Shown: positions 26,191 to 36,447, numbered from the stretch's first letter. The stretch is DNA of 64,000 bases from Cellulomonas sp. PhB143 (GCF_003752595.1 NZ_RKIJ01000010.1:248001-312000); one strand, 5' to 3'. Notes: generated by a model not told the origin, from the sequence alone. Translations and numbers: made by a program.

Positions 26191-26224
26191 CCAGATCGGA
26201 CGACGAGAAGGTGCCGGGCCGGAC

Positions 26225-26230
26225 TACGCT
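26225..26230 (+). promoter_or_regulatory. -10 hexamer of the FGD-like gene (leaderless)
   Basis: TACGCT ends 6 nt before the ATG. Confidence 0.5.
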
Positions 26231-26236
26231 CGGGCC

Positions 26237-27238
26237 ATGGCACCTCTCACCGTCGGCTATGCCGCAGCACTCGAGCAGTTCCACCCCACGGAGGCCGTCG
26301 AGCTCAGCGCTCTGGCCGAGCAGCACGGCTTCTCCGGGACCATGGCGGCCGACCACTTCCAGCCGTGGGTCCCCGCCCAGGGGCAGGCCTCCTTCGTCTG
26401 GAACGTCCTGACGGCGCTGGGCGAGCGGACCACGGGGGACATGGGCCCCGGCGTGACGGCGCCGACGTTCCGCTGGCACCCCGCGATGGTGGCGCAGGCG
26501 TCGGCGACGCTCGCGGCGATGTACCCGGGCCGGCACTGGCTCGGGCTCGGCTCGGGCGAGGCCCTCAACGAGCACATGGTCGCCCAGTACTGGCCGGAGG
26601 CGCCGGAGCGCATCAACCGGATGTTCGAGGCGATCGACATCATCAAGAAGCTCTTCGCGGCGTCGCTCGCCGGCAAGGACGTCAAGCACGCGGGGACGTT
26701 CTACAAGATGGAGTCCACGCGGCTGTGGACGATGCCGGAGGTCGCCCCGGAGATCCTCGTCGCGACCGCCGGGCCCGTCACCGCGAAGCGCGCCGGCAAG
26801 CACGCGGACGGCCTGATCACCGTCGGAGCACCGCTGGAGAAGATCTCGATGCTCTTCGACCGGTTCGACGCGGGCGTGCGCGAGTCGGGCCGCGACCCCC
26901 AGACGATGCCGAAGGTGCTGCAGCTGCACATGTCGTGGGCCGCCACCGACGAGGAGGCGCTGGAGAACGCGATGACGCAGTGGCCCAACGGAGGCATGAA
27001 GTTCCCCAAGGGCGACATCCGCACCCCGCACGACCTCGAGCAGATGGCCAAGCTCGTGCGCCCCGAGGACTTCGAGGGCCGGCTCGTCATCTCCGCGGAC
27101 CCGGACGAGCACCGCGCGTACATCCAGAAGTTCGTCGACCTCGGTTTCGACCGCATCTACCTGCACAACGTCGGGCGCAACCAGCGCGAGTGGATCGAGA
27201 CCTTCGGCCGGGACGTCCTGCCGAAGCTGGCCCGATGA
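26237..27238 (+). CDS. F420-dependent LLM-class oxidoreductase, FGD-like (TIGR03557 type)
   Basis: A 333-residue luciferase-fold enzyme starting [17 protein letters not shown], with [19 protein letters not shown] and [17 protein letters not shown]. It resembles F420-dependent glucose-6-phosphate dehydrogenase and its TIGR03557 relatives, which reduce F420. Sugar specificity cannot be read from the sequence. Its stop overlaps the ATG of cofE (ATGA), so production of cofactor and enzyme is coupled. It is probably transcribed as a leaderless mRNA. Confidence 0.85.
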   Translation: MAPLTVGYAAALEQFHPTEAVELSALAEQHGFSGTMAADHFQPWVPAQGQASFVWNVLTALGERTTGDMGPGVTAPTFRWHPAMVAQASATLAAMYPGRHWLGLGSGEALNEHMVAQYWPEAPERINRMFEAIDIIKKLFAASLAGKDVKHAGTFYKMESTRLWTMPEVAPEILVATAGPVTAKRAGKHADGLITVGAPLEKISMLFDRFDAGVRESGRDPQTMPKVLQLHMSWAATDEEALENAMTQWPNGGMKFPKGDIRTPHDLEQMAKLVRPEDFEGRLVISADPDEHRAYIQKFVDLGFDRIYLHNVGRNQREWIETFGRDVLPKLAR

Positions 27239-28062
27239 CGGCCCGGTTCCAGGTCTGGGCGCCGGACGGGATCGGGGAGGTCGTCCCGGGCGACGACCTC
27301 GCGGCGCTGGTCGGCGACGCGCTGGAGGCCGACGGCGGGATCGAGGACGGCGACGTCGTCGTCGTGACCAGCAAGGTCGTCTCGAAGGCCGAGGGTCGCG
27401 TGCGCGAGGCCCACGACCGGGAGGCCGCGATCGACGCGGAGACGGTGCGGCTCGTGGCGTCGCGGACGTCGTCTCGCGGGGTGCTGCGGATCGTGGAGAA
27501 CCGGCTCGGCCTGGTGATGGCCGCCGCCGGGGTCGACGCGAGCAACACCCCCGAGGGCACGGTGCTGCTGCTGCCCGAGGACCCCGACGCCTCGGCGCGG
27601 GGGATCCGCGCGGCGCTCGCCGAGCGGTTCGGGGCGCGCCTCGGCGTCGTCGTCTCCGACACCGCCGGGCGACCGTGGCGCGAGGGTCAGGTCGACCTCG
27701 CGATCGGCGCCGCGGGGATCGTGCCCGTGACCGACCTGCGCGGGACGCGCGACACCCACGGCCGGGAGATCGTCGTGACGATGACCGCCGTCGTCGACCA
27801 GGTCGCCTCCGCGACCGAGCTGGTGCGCGGCAAGGCGGAGGGTCGCCCCGTCGCCGTCGTGCGCGGGCTCGCCCACCTCGTCACGGACGACGACGGTCCG
27901 GGCGCGCGGGCGCTGGTGCGCGGCGCGGCCGACGACCTCTTCCGGCTCGGCAGCGAGGAGGCCTACGAGGAGGGCTACTCCACGGGGTTCGACGAGGGGG
28001 TCGCCGAGGCGACCGACTCCTCGCGGGAGCGGGACGTCGAGGTCGAGTCCGACGAGCTCTGA
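27235..28062 (+). CDS. cofE: Coenzyme F420-0:L-glutamate ligase
   Basis: CofE adds the gamma-linked glutamate tail to F420-0 using GTP. The 275-residue protein has the family blocks [36 protein letters not shown] and [19 protein letters not shown]. It is the single-domain CofE form and lacks the C-terminal nitroreductase-like domain of mycobacterial FbiB. The tail after residue 235 is acidic. The ATG overlaps the stop of the FGD-like gene. Confidence 0.95.
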   Translation: MTARFQVWAPDGIGEVVPGDDLAALVGDALEADGGIEDGDVVVVTSKVVSKAEGRVREAHDREAAIDAETVRLVASRTSSRGVLRIVENRLGLVMAAAGVDASNTPEGTVLLLPEDPDASARGIRAALAERFGARLGVVVSDTAGRPWREGQVDLAIGAAGIVPVTDLRGTRDTHGREIVVTMTAVVDQVASATELVRGKAEGRPVAVVRGLAHLVTDDDGPGARALVRGAADDLFRLGSEEAYEEGYSTGFDEGVAEATDSSRERDVEVESDEL

Positions 28063-28087
28063 GGTCTCCGGGGGCCCGTGGACCGTC

Positions 28088-28735
28088 GTGGTCCCCGTCA
28101 AGCGGCTCACCGGGGCCAAGAGCCGGCTCGAGGTGGCGCACCCGCCGGCGACGAGCGGGTTCGCGGACGCCTCCGCGGTGCGGCGCGACCTCGCGCGCGC
28201 CTTCGCGCTCGACACGCTCGCGGCGGTGCGGGCGACGCCCGGTGTCGCGCGCGTGGTCCTGGTCAGCAGCGAGCCGTCGGTCGTGGGGGCGCCCGGCCTG
28301 GAGACGCCGGGAGCGTCGGGCGTCGCCGCGGTGGAGGTGGTCCCCGACCCGGGCGACGGGCTCGGCGCCGCGGTCGCCGCGGGCGTGGCCCACGCCGGGT
28401 CGGGGGCGCGCGCCGTCCTGCTCGGGGACCTGCCCTCGCTGCGGGCGGCGGATCTCGAGGCGGCGCTGCGCGCGTGCGGGGGCCGCCCGCGCGCCGTCGT
28501 GCCGGACGCGGCCGGTACCGGCACCACGCTGCTGACTGCCCGGGCGGGCCAGCGGCTCGAGCCACGGTTCGGCTCCGGGTCCGCGGCGGCCCACGCCCGC
28601 GCCGGGCACGCGGTGGTGACCGACGTCGGCGAGCGCGTGCGCCGCGACGTCGACACCGCCGCGGACCTCGAGGCCGCGGTCCGCCTCGGCGTCGGGCCCC
28701 GCACGGCGCACGTCCTGGCCGGCCTGACCGGCTGA
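28088..28735 (+). CDS. cofC: Phosphoenolpyruvate/2-phospho-L-lactate guanylyltransferase (CofC/FbiD)
   Basis: It activates the lactyl-type moiety with GTP for CofD. The nucleotidyltransferase motifs VPVKRLTGAKSRL, LLGDLPSLRAADL and PDAAGTGTT are present. The only standard start in frame is GTG 28088, giving VVPVKRL; the codons just upstream read PWTV in the same frame, the usual CofC N-terminus, but no start codon lies before them within the gap after cofE. So the true start is uncertain. The length of 215 residues fits the family. It lies 25 nt after cofE. Confidence 0.88.
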   Translation: MVPVKRLTGAKSRLEVAHPPATSGFADASAVRRDLARAFALDTLAAVRATPGVARVVLVSSEPSVVGAPGLETPGASGVAAVEVVPDPGDGLGAAVAAGVAHAGSGARAVLLGDLPSLRAADLEAALRACGGRPRAVVPDAAGTGTTLLTARAGQRLEPRFGSGSAAAHARAGHAVVTDVGERVRRDVDTAADLEAAVRLGVGPRTAHVLAGLTG

Positions 28736-28738
28736 GCT

Positions 28739-28756
28739 GCCGGCCGACCGGCCGGC
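28739..28756. terminator. Hairpin between cofC and cofD
   Basis: GCCGGCC-GACC-GGCCGGC lies within repeated CCGGCCGA units between convergent genes. It is a short stem, so this is a weak call. Confidence 0.35.
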
Positions 28757-28772
28757 CGACCGGACGTGCGTG

Positions 28773-29804
28773 TCAGGCCGGCACGCCCGCCAGCCCCAGC
28801 GCCGCGTCGACGATCGCGCCGGTCGCGGTGCGCCCGTCGGGACCGGCGTCGTCGCCCATCAGCAGCGGGACCGCGCGGGCCCGCAGGCCCAGGCGCTCGA
28901 GCGCGGGGACAGCACCGGCGTCCGCCACGTCGACGAGCCAGCCGTCGAGCAGGCCGGAGCCTGCGACGTCGAGACCCTCGCCGCCCTCGGCGGCACGCCG
29001 CGCGCCGTAGTGCGCCCCGACGGCGGCCGCGCTCGTCTCGACGCCGATCGCGGTGAGGCACGCGTCGGCCATCCCCCGCACGGGGCTGCCGCCGACGATG
29101 GGGGAGACCCCGACCACGGGCGCCGCCGTCGCGGCGAGCGCGTCGCGGATCCCGGGCACGCCGAGGATCGTGCCGATCGAGACGACCGGGTTGGACGGGG
29201 GCAGGAGGACGACGTCGGCGTCGTGCAGCGCCTCGAGCACGCCCGGGCCGGGCACTGCGTCCTCGACGCCGACCTGCAGGAACCGCCGCGCCGGCACCGC
29301 GGCGCGGTGGCGTACCCACCACTCCTCGAAGTGCACCACGCGCCCGCCGACGAGCTCGACGTGGGTCTCCACCGGCTGGTCGCTCATCGGCAGCAGCCGC
29401 GCCCCCGGCTCCCACCGTGCGCACAGCCGCTCGGTGACCGCGCCGAGGGGGATCCCGCGCCGCAGCAGCTCGGTGCGCGCGACGTGGGTGGCGATGTCGA
29501 GGTCGCCGAGCGTGAACCAGTCCCACCCGAGGCCGTAGGCGTGCAGCTCGGCGGAGACGCGGCGGGTCTCGTCCGCGCGACCCCAGCCCTGCCCCTCGTG
29601 GACCGCGCCGCCGAGCGTGTACATGACGGTGTCCAGGTCGGGGCACACGCGCAGGCCGTCCAGCCACAGGTCGTCACCGGTGTTGACGACGACGGTGAGC
29701 TCTGCGGGCTCGCCGTCGGGCGTCCCGTGCACGGCGAGGTGGTCGCGCAGGCCGCGCGTGAACCGTGCCCCGCCGACGCCGCCGGCGAGGAGCGTGATCC
29801 GCAC
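28773..29804 (-). CDS. cofD: 2-phospho-L-lactate transferase (CofD/FbiA)
   Basis: It transfers the activated side chain onto the deazaflavin Fo. The 343-residue protein begins MRITLLAGGVGGARFTRGL, with VNTGDDLWLDGLRVCPDLDT, TLGDLDIATH, and PPSNPVVSIGTILGVPG, all typical. The start is GTG 29804, 4 nt after the HhH-GPD gene, so it is the last gene of a minus-strand operon with the DNA-repair and Ddn-like genes. It faces cofC. fbiC, which makes Fo, is not in the window. Confidence 0.95.
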   Translation of the reverse strand: MRITLLAGGVGGARFTRGLRDHLAVHGTPDGEPAELTVVVNTGDDLWLDGLRVCPDLDTVMYTLGGAVHEGQGWGRADETRRVSAELHAYGLGWDWFTLGDLDIATHVARTELLRRGIPLGAVTERLCARWEPGARLLPMSDQPVETHVELVGGRVVHFEEWWVRHRAAVPARRFLQVGVEDAVPGPGVLEALHDADVVLLPPSNPVVSIGTILGVPGIRDALAATAAPVVGVSPIVGGSPVRGMADACLTAIGVETSAAAVGAHYGARRAAEGGEGLDVAGSGLLDGWLVDVADAGAVPALERLGLRARAVPLLMGDDAGPDGRTATGAIVDAALGLAGVPA

Positions 29805-29808
29805 GCCG

Positions 29809-30402
29809 CTACGCCTTCGCGGCCTTGGCGGCGGCCTTCGCGGCCTGCTTCGTCGCGCGGACCTCGGCCAGCGAGGTCGCGTCCGTGACGTCGGCGATGG
29901 ACCGGCGCGAACCCTCCTCGCCGTAGGGCCCGACGACGTCCCGCCATCCCTCGGGGGCGACGTCGCGCTGCTTCGCCAGCAGCGCCAGGAAGATCCGCGC
30001 CTTCTGGTCGCCGAACCCGGGCAGCGCCTTCAGGCGCCGCAGGACCTCGCGGGCGGCGGGCGCGGGGCCGGACCCGTCGCCCGCCCAGAGCCGGGTCACG
30101 TCGCCGTCGTACTCGTCGACGACGACGCGGGCGACGGCCTGGATGCGCGCCGCCATCGACCCGGGGTAGCGGTGCACGGCCGGCGTCGTGGTGCACAGGG
30201 CCGCGAACGCCTCCGGCTCCTGGGCGGCGATCACGGCCGGGTCGAAGGTGCCGAGCCGGCCGGTGATCTTGCTCGGTCCCGCGAACGCGTGCTCCATCGG
30301 GTACTGCTGGTCGAGCAGCATCCCGATCAGCAGGGCGAACGGGTCGGTGTCGAGGAGCTCGTCGGCTGCCGGGTCACCGGTCATCCAGAGGGGCGTGGTC
30401 AT
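29809..30402 (-). CDS. HhH-GPD-type base-excision DNA repair protein
   Basis: A 197-residue protein with the core of the HhH-GPD glycosylase fold: PFALLIGMLLDQQYPMEHAF at the front and a helix-hairpin-helix LKALPGFGDQKARIFLALLAKQ. The catalytic Asp of larger members and an iron-sulfur Cys cluster are not evident, so activity is unproven. The C-terminus is a Lys/Ala tail (AKAAAKAAKA) that could bind DNA. It is wedged between the Ddn-like gene and cofD with 4-nt gaps on each side. Confidence 0.82.
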   Translation of the reverse strand: MTTPLWMTGDPAADELLDTDPFALLIGMLLDQQYPMEHAFAGPSKITGRLGTFDPAVIAAQEPEAFAALCTTTPAVHRYPGSMAARIQAVARVVVDEYDGDVTRLWAGDGSGPAPAAREVLRRLKALPGFGDQKARIFLALLAKQRDVAPEGWRDVVGPYGEEGSRRSIADVTDATSLAEVRATKQAAKAAAKAAKA

Positions 30403-30406
30403 GGGG

Positions 30407-30853
30407 TCATTCTGTCCCAGCGGGCGCCCGGTGGAGGCGGCCCACGAGGAACGCCTCGGCGCCCACGGCCCGCGAGACCCTGCCGACGCCGCTGTCGAGG
30501 AGCGGGCCCGCGTCGTCGGCCGCCACGACCCGCAGACCGTCCACGCGGTAGTCGACGCCCTTGCGGGTCAGCGTGTACGAGCCGGCCGCGCGGATGTTGC
30601 GGCACCAGTCGACCTCGGCGCCCCAGGGCAGCGGGTGCAGGACCACGACAGCCCCCGGCGCGCCGGGCACGCTCGTCGGTGAAGGATCGGCCGGCTCGCG
30701 CGCCGCGAACGCGATCACCGGGGTGCGGTACTCCCGCCCGCTGCGCCGGCCCACGTGGTGGACCGTCGCCCACGGCGGCACGCGCGAGGACAGCTTCAGG
30801 GCGTACGGGTTGAAGCGCTTGGTCGCCTTCGCGACCGCGGGTGGGAGTGCCAT
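30407..30853 (-). CDS. Deazaflavin-dependent nitroreductase family protein (Ddn-like, DUF385)
   Basis: A 148-residue split-barrel protein of the F420-binding Ddn family: VHHVGRRSGREYRTPVIAF, then LHPLPWGAEVDWCRNIRAAG. Family members use F420H2 to reduce quinones or nitro-compounds. The native substrate is unknown. The operon with cofD fits F420 use. The minus-strand sequence CACGAT-GGAGGG-ATG can be read as a -10 or as a ribosome site. Confidence 0.85.
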   Translation of the reverse strand: MALPPAVAKATKRFNPYALKLSSRVPPWATVHHVGRRSGREYRTPVIAFAAREPADPSPTSVPGAPGAVVVLHPLPWGAEVDWCRNIRAAGSYTLTRKGVDYRVDGLRVVAADDAGPLLDSGVGRVSRAVGAEAFLVGRLHRAPAGTE

Positions 30854-30927
30854 CCCTCCATCGTGCGCCTGCCGGCGCGCCCGCGCGCCTCGGCGTGACG
30901 TGCGCCGCGCCCTGCGACGCTGGAGCG

Positions 30928-31413
30928 ATGGTGGACCCGTCGCTCGGTGTGCTGGTCGTCCTCCTCGCGATCGTCGGCAGCGGGGTGGTGGCCGGGGTCT
31001 TCTTCGCCTTCTCCGCCGTGGTCGTCCCCGGGCTGCGCGAGGGCTCGCCGGCGCTCGGCGCCGCGGCGATGCGCGCGGCGAACCGCGCCGCGGTGCGCTG
31101 GCCGCTCATGGCGCTCCTGTTCGGCACGGGCCTGCTGTGCCTGCTGGCGCCCTTCGTCGTGGGCGCCGGGAACTCCTCGGACGGCCCGGTCCTCGGCTGG
31201 GTGGTCGCGGGATCGGTCCTCTACCTGGTGGGCGCGATCGTCGTGACCGTCGCGGGGAACGTCCCGCTCAACCGCCGGCTCGCCGCCCTGGACGTGCCCG
31301 GGTCGCGCGAGTACTGGCCGCGGTACGCCGAGCGGTGGAGCGCGCGCAACGACCTGCGCGCCGCCGGGTCGGCGGCGGCGTGCCTGCTCCTGCTCGTCTC
31401 CCTGGTGGTGTGA
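30928..31413 (+). CDS. DUF1772-family membrane protein
   Basis: A 161-residue integral membrane protein with four hydrophobic helices (around residues 7-30, 58-78, 88-108 and 143-160). The pattern GSGVVAGVFFAFSAVVVPGL plus NVPLNRRLAALD matches DUF1772, a family related to anthrone oxygenase-like proteins. No function is assigned. It is divergent from the Ddn-like gene and convergent with the ABC cassette. Confidence 0.72.
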   Translation: MVDPSLGVLVVLLAIVGSGVVAGVFFAFSAVVVPGLREGSPALGAAAMRAANRAAVRWPLMALLFGTGLLCLLAPFVVGAGNSSDGPVLGWVVAGSVLYLVGAIVVTVAGNVPLNRRLAALDVPGSREYWPRYAERWSARNDLRAAGSAAACLLLLVSLVV

Positions 31414-31432
31414 CCGGGGCTCGGCGGGGCCC

Positions 31433-32289
<857 letters not shown>

Positions 32290-32293
<4 letters not shown>

Positions 32294-33327
32294 CCGAGCC
32301 CCCGCGGTGCGCGCCGCCCGCGCCACAGCAGCAGCGCGAAGACCGGCGCCCCGATCGCGGCGGTCACGATGCCCACGGGCAGCTCGCGCGGGGCGAAGAC
32401 CGTGCGCGCGGCCGTGTCGGCCCAGACGAGGAAGCTCGCGCCCAGCAGCGCCGAGAGCGGCAGCAGGAGGCGGTGCCGGGCGCCGGTCGCCATCCGCACG
32501 GCGTGCGGCAGGACGAGGCCGACGAACCCGATCGAGCCGGAGACGGACACCAGGGCGCCGGTCAGCAGGGCCACCCCGATCAGGAGGGTCCAGCGCGTGC
32601 GCTGCACCGGGATGCCGAGGGTCGCGGCGGCGGTGTCTCCGAAGGTGAAGGCGTCGAGGATCGAGCCGGTGCTCGCCAGCAGGGTACCGAGCACGAGGAC
32701 GGCGCCCCCCGCGATGGCCACGGACGTCCAGGTCGCGCCGGCGACGGAGCCCATCAGCCACGAGAGGATCGAGCGGTAGGAGTCCCCGGTCGCCGACCAG
32801 AAGATGACGAACGACGTCGCGGCGGCGGCGAGCTGGCTGATCGCGAGTCCCGCCAGCACCGTGCGCGTCGGGGTGATCGCGCCCATGGACCCGGCGAGGG
32901 CGAGCGCCCCGACGAGCGCCGCGACGGCGCCCACGAACGCCGCCACGGGCAGCAGGGCGGTGATCCCGACGACGAGCACGAGGACCGCGCCCAGCGAGGC
33001 CCCCGACGAGAGCCCGAGCAGGTAGGGGTCCGCCAGCGGGTTGCGGGTGAGCGACTGCATGACGACTCCGCACACCGCCAGCCCGGCGCCGACGGCCGCG
33101 GCGGTCAGCACCCGGGGCATGCGCAGCTGCCAGATCGTCGCGTCCTGCAGCCGTGCGAGCGGCTCGGTCCCGAGGGCGCCGCTCAGGCCCGCGTGGTCGA
33201 CGACGGTGCGCCAGACGTCCGCCGCGCCGAGGTCGGTGGGCCCGATCGTCACCGCCAGCACGACGCTCGCGACGGCCGCCAGCAAGGCGCCGGCCAGCCA
33301 CAGCGCCGGTGCTCTCGTCGTGGTCAC
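32290..33327 (-). CDS. ABC transporter permease, FecCD family
   Basis: A 345-residue permease with about ten membrane helices and the family landmarks PRVLTAAAVGAGLAVCGVVM, NPLADPYLLGLSSGASLGAV and GLVLPHAVRM. FecCD permeases import siderophores, haem or cobalamin; by cassette context this may be TIGR03869-type. The start is GTG 33327, 4 nt after the binding protein stop. Confidence 0.92.
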
Positions 33328-33331
33328 GAGG

Positions 33332-34396
33332 TCATCCGACGTCCAGGTCGGCGAGCTGGTCGTCGAGGTCCGCGACGGCGTCGGCGTTGCGCACGCCGGC
33401 CTCCGTCGCGGCGAAGGGCACGACGAGGTAGCGCTCGTTCTCGACCGCGCTGAGCTTCGCCGTGGCCGGGTTCGCCGCGAGGGACTTCTTCTTGTCGGCC
33501 GCCGTGTTCCAGGCCGCGTCGACCAGGACGATGACGTCCGGGTCGTCCGCGACGACGGACTCCCAGCCGAGGGAGGTCCAGGTGTCGTGCACGTCGGCGG
33601 CGACGTTCGTCAGCCCGGCGGCGTCCATGATCATCTGCGGCGCGCCGATGCCCGCGCCCACGTACGGGGTGTCCGTGCCGGAGGAGTACCAGAGCGCGGT
33701 CAGGCCCCGGTCGTCGGGGGTGGTGCCCTCGAGCGTGGCCCGCTCGTCCGCGACCTCTGCGGCCGCGGCGTCGGGCACGTCGAAGATCTGCCCCACCTGC
33801 GTGATCTCCGCGAAGACGTCGTCGAACGTCAGCGGGTCGGGCTGGTAGCCGTCCTCCTTGCACGCGGACGGGGCCACGTAGGTCGCGACGCCGAGGTCGG
33901 ACAGGGTCTGGCGGTCTCCCGCGCCGTCGGCCGTGAGGGTGGACTCCCAGCCCGCGTAGACGAGGTCGGGCTCGAGCCCGAGGACCGCCTCGGCGCCCGG
34001 CACCTGCTCGGCCATCGGGTGGGTGACGGCCTCGGGGGCGTCGGCGGCGAGGTCGTCGGGCAGCGGCCCGTCGAGGAACGCGCTGCCCACGATCCGGTCA
34101 CCGAGCCCGAGCGCGAGCATCGTCTCGGTCGTGGAGGACTTGATCGTCACGACGCGCTGCGGCGGGCCGTCGACGACCGTGTCGAACCCGCAGTCGTCGA
34201 TCGTCAGCGGGTAGGTGGGCGAGCCCGTCGCGCTCGGGGCGGAGGAGGCGTCCGCCGCGCTCGCCGGGTGGTCCGTCGTGGGGGACGAGCAGGCGGTGCC
34301 CGCGGCGAGGACCGCGGCCGCGGTGAGGGACAGGTATGCGGCGCGCGGGCGCCGGGGCGTGCGCGGTTCTCGGGGCGCACGGGGGAGTGCAGGCAC
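33332..34396 (-). CDS. ABC transporter substrate-binding lipoprotein
   Basis: A 354-residue FecB/BtuF-fold protein. The N-terminus has an Arg-rich stretch, a hydrophobic segment and a lipobox-like GTAC (Cys near residue 36), suggesting lipid anchoring. The mature part has PQRVVTIKSSTTETMLALG, AVLGLEPDLVYAGWES and VPFAATEAGVRNADAV. The wording closely resembles proteins named as putative F420-0 binding components (TIGR03868), as I recall them. The GTG start is preceded by GGAG. It is the first gene of the cassette. Confidence 0.85.
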   Translation of the reverse strand: MPALPRAPREPRTPRRPRAAYLSLTAAAVLAAGTACSSPTTDHPASAADASSAPSATGSPTYPLTIDDCGFDTVVDGPPQRVVTIKSSTTETMLALGLGDRIVGSAFLDGPLPDDLAADAPEAVTHPMAEQVPGAEAVLGLEPDLVYAGWESTLTADGAGDRQTLSDLGVATYVAPSACKEDGYQPDPLTFDDVFAEITQVGQIFDVPDAAAAEVADERATLEGTTPDDRGLTALWYSSGTDTPYVGAGIGAPQMIMDAAGLTNVAADVHDTWTSLGWESVVADDPDVIVLVDAAWNTAADKKKSLAANPATAKLSAVENERYLVVPFAATEAGVRNADAVADLDDQLADLDVG

Positions 34397-34425
34397 GGTG
34401 CGGTCTCCAGCGAAGAGGTGTCGGC

Positions 34426-34530
34426 GGACAGGCGCCAGGACTGGCGCCGGGCTGGCGCGGGCACGTCATCTCGTGCCGGGGATCTGCGCCCCAGTGCCGG
34501 GGTCGCCGGTTCGGGCCAGCACAGGCCCGC
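34426..34530 (-). ncRNA. Cobalamin-riboswitch-like leader of the ABC cassette
   Basis: On the minus strand, GGCCCGAACCGG (34506-34517) is followed by a CCGG...CCGG hairpin, CACTG and GGGGCGCA, matching the cobalamin core order GGGAA / CCGG...CCGG / CACTG / CCCGCA, with the outer stem changed compensatorily to GCCC/GGGC. Further down, GCCAGTCCTGGCGCCTGTCC (34426-34445) matches 13 of 19 positions of the B12 box. The element ends about 30 nt before the GTG, so it could mask the ribosome site. The match is partial and needs a covariance-model test. Confidence 0.4.
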
Positions 34531-34687
34531 GATCCGCGACCTCCACCCTAGTACGCGGCCCGCGACACGCAGCGCCGGTGGCGGTGGTGGTCGCTGTGGC
34601 TGTGGCGGCACGCCGCGCGGATGACGGTTGCCGAACGATCCGCGCGACGGGCACCACCGGGCGGTCCGCATGGGAGATAGTCGAGAG

Positions 34688-36367
34688 GTGACCACCCAGC
34701 ACCAGGGCCGCCCCGCCGGCGCACCGTCGGCAGGGGTCGCTGAGGAGCGCCCGACGCCGGCCCGCGGCCCGGGCGCGCGCCGCACCTCGTGGTGGGCCGC
34801 GCTCGCCGGGGTGGCGGCGGCCGCGGTCGGCTTCGCGGTGGCCGAGGTCGTCGCGGCGTTCGTCTCGCCGTCGGCGAGCCCGGTCTACGCCGTCGGCGCG
34901 GGCTTCGTGGACCACGTCCCGCCCTGGCTGAAGGAGTTCGCGACCTCGACCTTCGGGACCGCGGACAAGGCGGTGCTCATCGGCGGGATGGTGGTGGTGC
35001 TGGCGCTGGGCGCGGCGCTCGCGGGCGTGCTCGAGCTGCGTCGCCCGCCCGTCGGGTCGGTGCTGCTGGCCGCCGTGGGCGCGGTGGGCGCCGCGGTCGC
35101 GCTGACCCGGCCGGGCGCCGGCCTGTCCTGGGCGCTGCCGACCGTCGTCGGCGTCGTCGTGGCGGTGATGGCCGTGCGCGCGCTCCTGAGCCTCCTGCGC
35201 GACTGGTCCGCGGCGACGCGGCGGGCCGCCGCGGTCGGGGCGGCGCCCGGCGGGCAGGTCGAGACGCCGCTGACGGCCGCCCGGCTGCGCGAGAGCCTCG
35301 ACCGGCGCCGGTTCCTCGCGTGGACCGCCACGACCGCGGGCGCCGCCGTGCTCGTCGCGGCGGGCTCCCGGGTGCTCGGCGCGAGCACCCGGGCGGTCAC
35401 GCAGGTCCGCGACACCCTGCGGCTGCCGCGGGCCGCGGTCCCCGCCGACCCGGTCCCGCCCGGGGCGGACCTGCACGTCGACGGGCTGGCGCCGTACGTC
35501 ACGGAGAACGACGACTTCTACCGGATCGACACCGCGCTGCGGGTGCCGCAGGTCGACCCGGCGGACTGGGTGCTGCGCGTGACCGGGATGGTCGACGAGC
35601 CCTTCGAGCTGACGTTCGCCCAGCTGCTGGACCTCCCGCTCGAGGAGCACCTGCTCACGCTGACGTGCGTCTCGAACGAGGTCGGCGGCTCCCTGGTCGG
35701 CAACGCGCTGTGGCTCGGGTACCCGGTGCGCGAGCTGCTCGCCCGGGCGAGGCCGCGGGCCGGCGCGGACATGGTGCTGTCCACCAGCGTCGACGGCTTC
35801 ACGGCGGGCACGCCGCTCGAGGTGCTGCAGGACGCCGACCGCGAGTGCCTGCTCGCCGTCGGGATGAACGGGCAGCCGCTGCCCGTCGAGCACGGCTTCC
35901 CCGCGCGCCTCGTCGTGCCGGGGCTCTACGGGTACGTCTCCGCCACCAAGTGGGTGACCGAGCTGAAGGTCACGACGTTCGCCGACGACGTCGCGTACTG
36001 GTCCACGCGCGGCTGGACCGAGCGGGGGCCGATCAAGCTCGCGAGCCGGATCGACACCCCCACCCCCGGCGACGGGACCGCCGCGGGGGCCGTGGCGGTC
36101 GCCGGCGTGGCGTGGCACCAGCACACGGGGGTCGCCGGCGTCGAGGTCCAGGTCGACGACGGGCCCTGGCGGGCCGCCCGCCTGGCCGACACCGTCTCCT
36201 CCGACACCTGGCGCCAGTGGGTGTACTCGTGGGACGCGACACCGGGCGACCACACGCTGCGCTGCCGGGCGACCGGCGCCGACGGCGAGGTCCAGACGGA
36301 GGCGCAGGCTCCTCCCGCGCCCGACGGCGCGACGGGCTGGCACACGGTCGAGGTCTCGGTCTCCTGA
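34688..36367 (+). CDS. Membrane-anchored molybdopterin-dependent oxidoreductase (sulfite oxidase fold)
   Basis: A 559-residue protein. The first 180 residues contain about four membrane helices. A second hydrophobic segment after DRRRFLAWTATTAGAAVL near residue 210 precedes the sulfite-oxidase-type molybdopterin domain (YRIDTALRVPQVD, LTLTCVSNEVGG with the Mo-ligand Cys, and YVSATKWVTEL). A C-terminal immunoglobulin-like dimerisation domain ends the protein. The RRRF near the second helix looks Tat-like but is internal. The catalytic domain probably faces outward; the electron acceptor is unknown. I chose the GTG at 34688 after GAGAGG. Confidence 0.85.
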   Translation: MTTQHQGRPAGAPSAGVAEERPTPARGPGARRTSWWAALAGVAAAAVGFAVAEVVAAFVSPSASPVYAVGAGFVDHVPPWLKEFATSTFGTADKAVLIGGMVVVLALGAALAGVLELRRPPVGSVLLAAVGAVGAAVALTRPGAGLSWALPTVVGVVVAVMAVRALLSLLRDWSAATRRAAAVGAAPGGQVETPLTAARLRESLDRRRFLAWTATTAGAAVLVAAGSRVLGASTRAVTQVRDTLRLPRAAVPADPVPPGADLHVDGLAPYVTENDDFYRIDTALRVPQVDPADWVLRVTGMVDEPFELTFAQLLDLPLEEHLLTLTCVSNEVGGSLVGNALWLGYPVRELLARARPRAGADMVLSTSVDGFTAGTPLEVLQDADRECLLAVGMNGQPLPVEHGFPARLVVPGLYGYVSATKWVTELKVTTFADDVAYWSTRGWTERGPIKLASRIDTPTPGDGTAAGAVAVAGVAWHQHTGVAGVEVQVDDGPWRAARLADTVSSDTWRQWVYSWDATPGDHTLRCRATGADGEVQTEAQAPPAPDGATGWHTVEVSVS

Positions 36368-36434
36368 CCTGCCGGGACGCGTTACACGCGTCCGGGATCC
36401 GGTCGCCCCCTTGCGGGGCGTGCGGCGCGGCTGC

Positions 36435-36440
36435 CAGCAT
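36435..36440 (+). promoter_or_regulatory. Promoter of the VDxxR...C leader peptide
   Basis: TTGCGG (36411-36416) and CAGCAT (36435-36440) are spaced by 18 nt, and the hexamer lies 7 nt before the ATG. This predicts a leaderless start. Confidence 0.5.
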
Positions 36441-36447
36441 CGTCCGC

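Noticed and set aside
26178-26243. Longer valS from upstream ATGs
   Set aside because: The added residues are basic and unlike ValS N-termini, and the upstream start overlaps the divergent gene.
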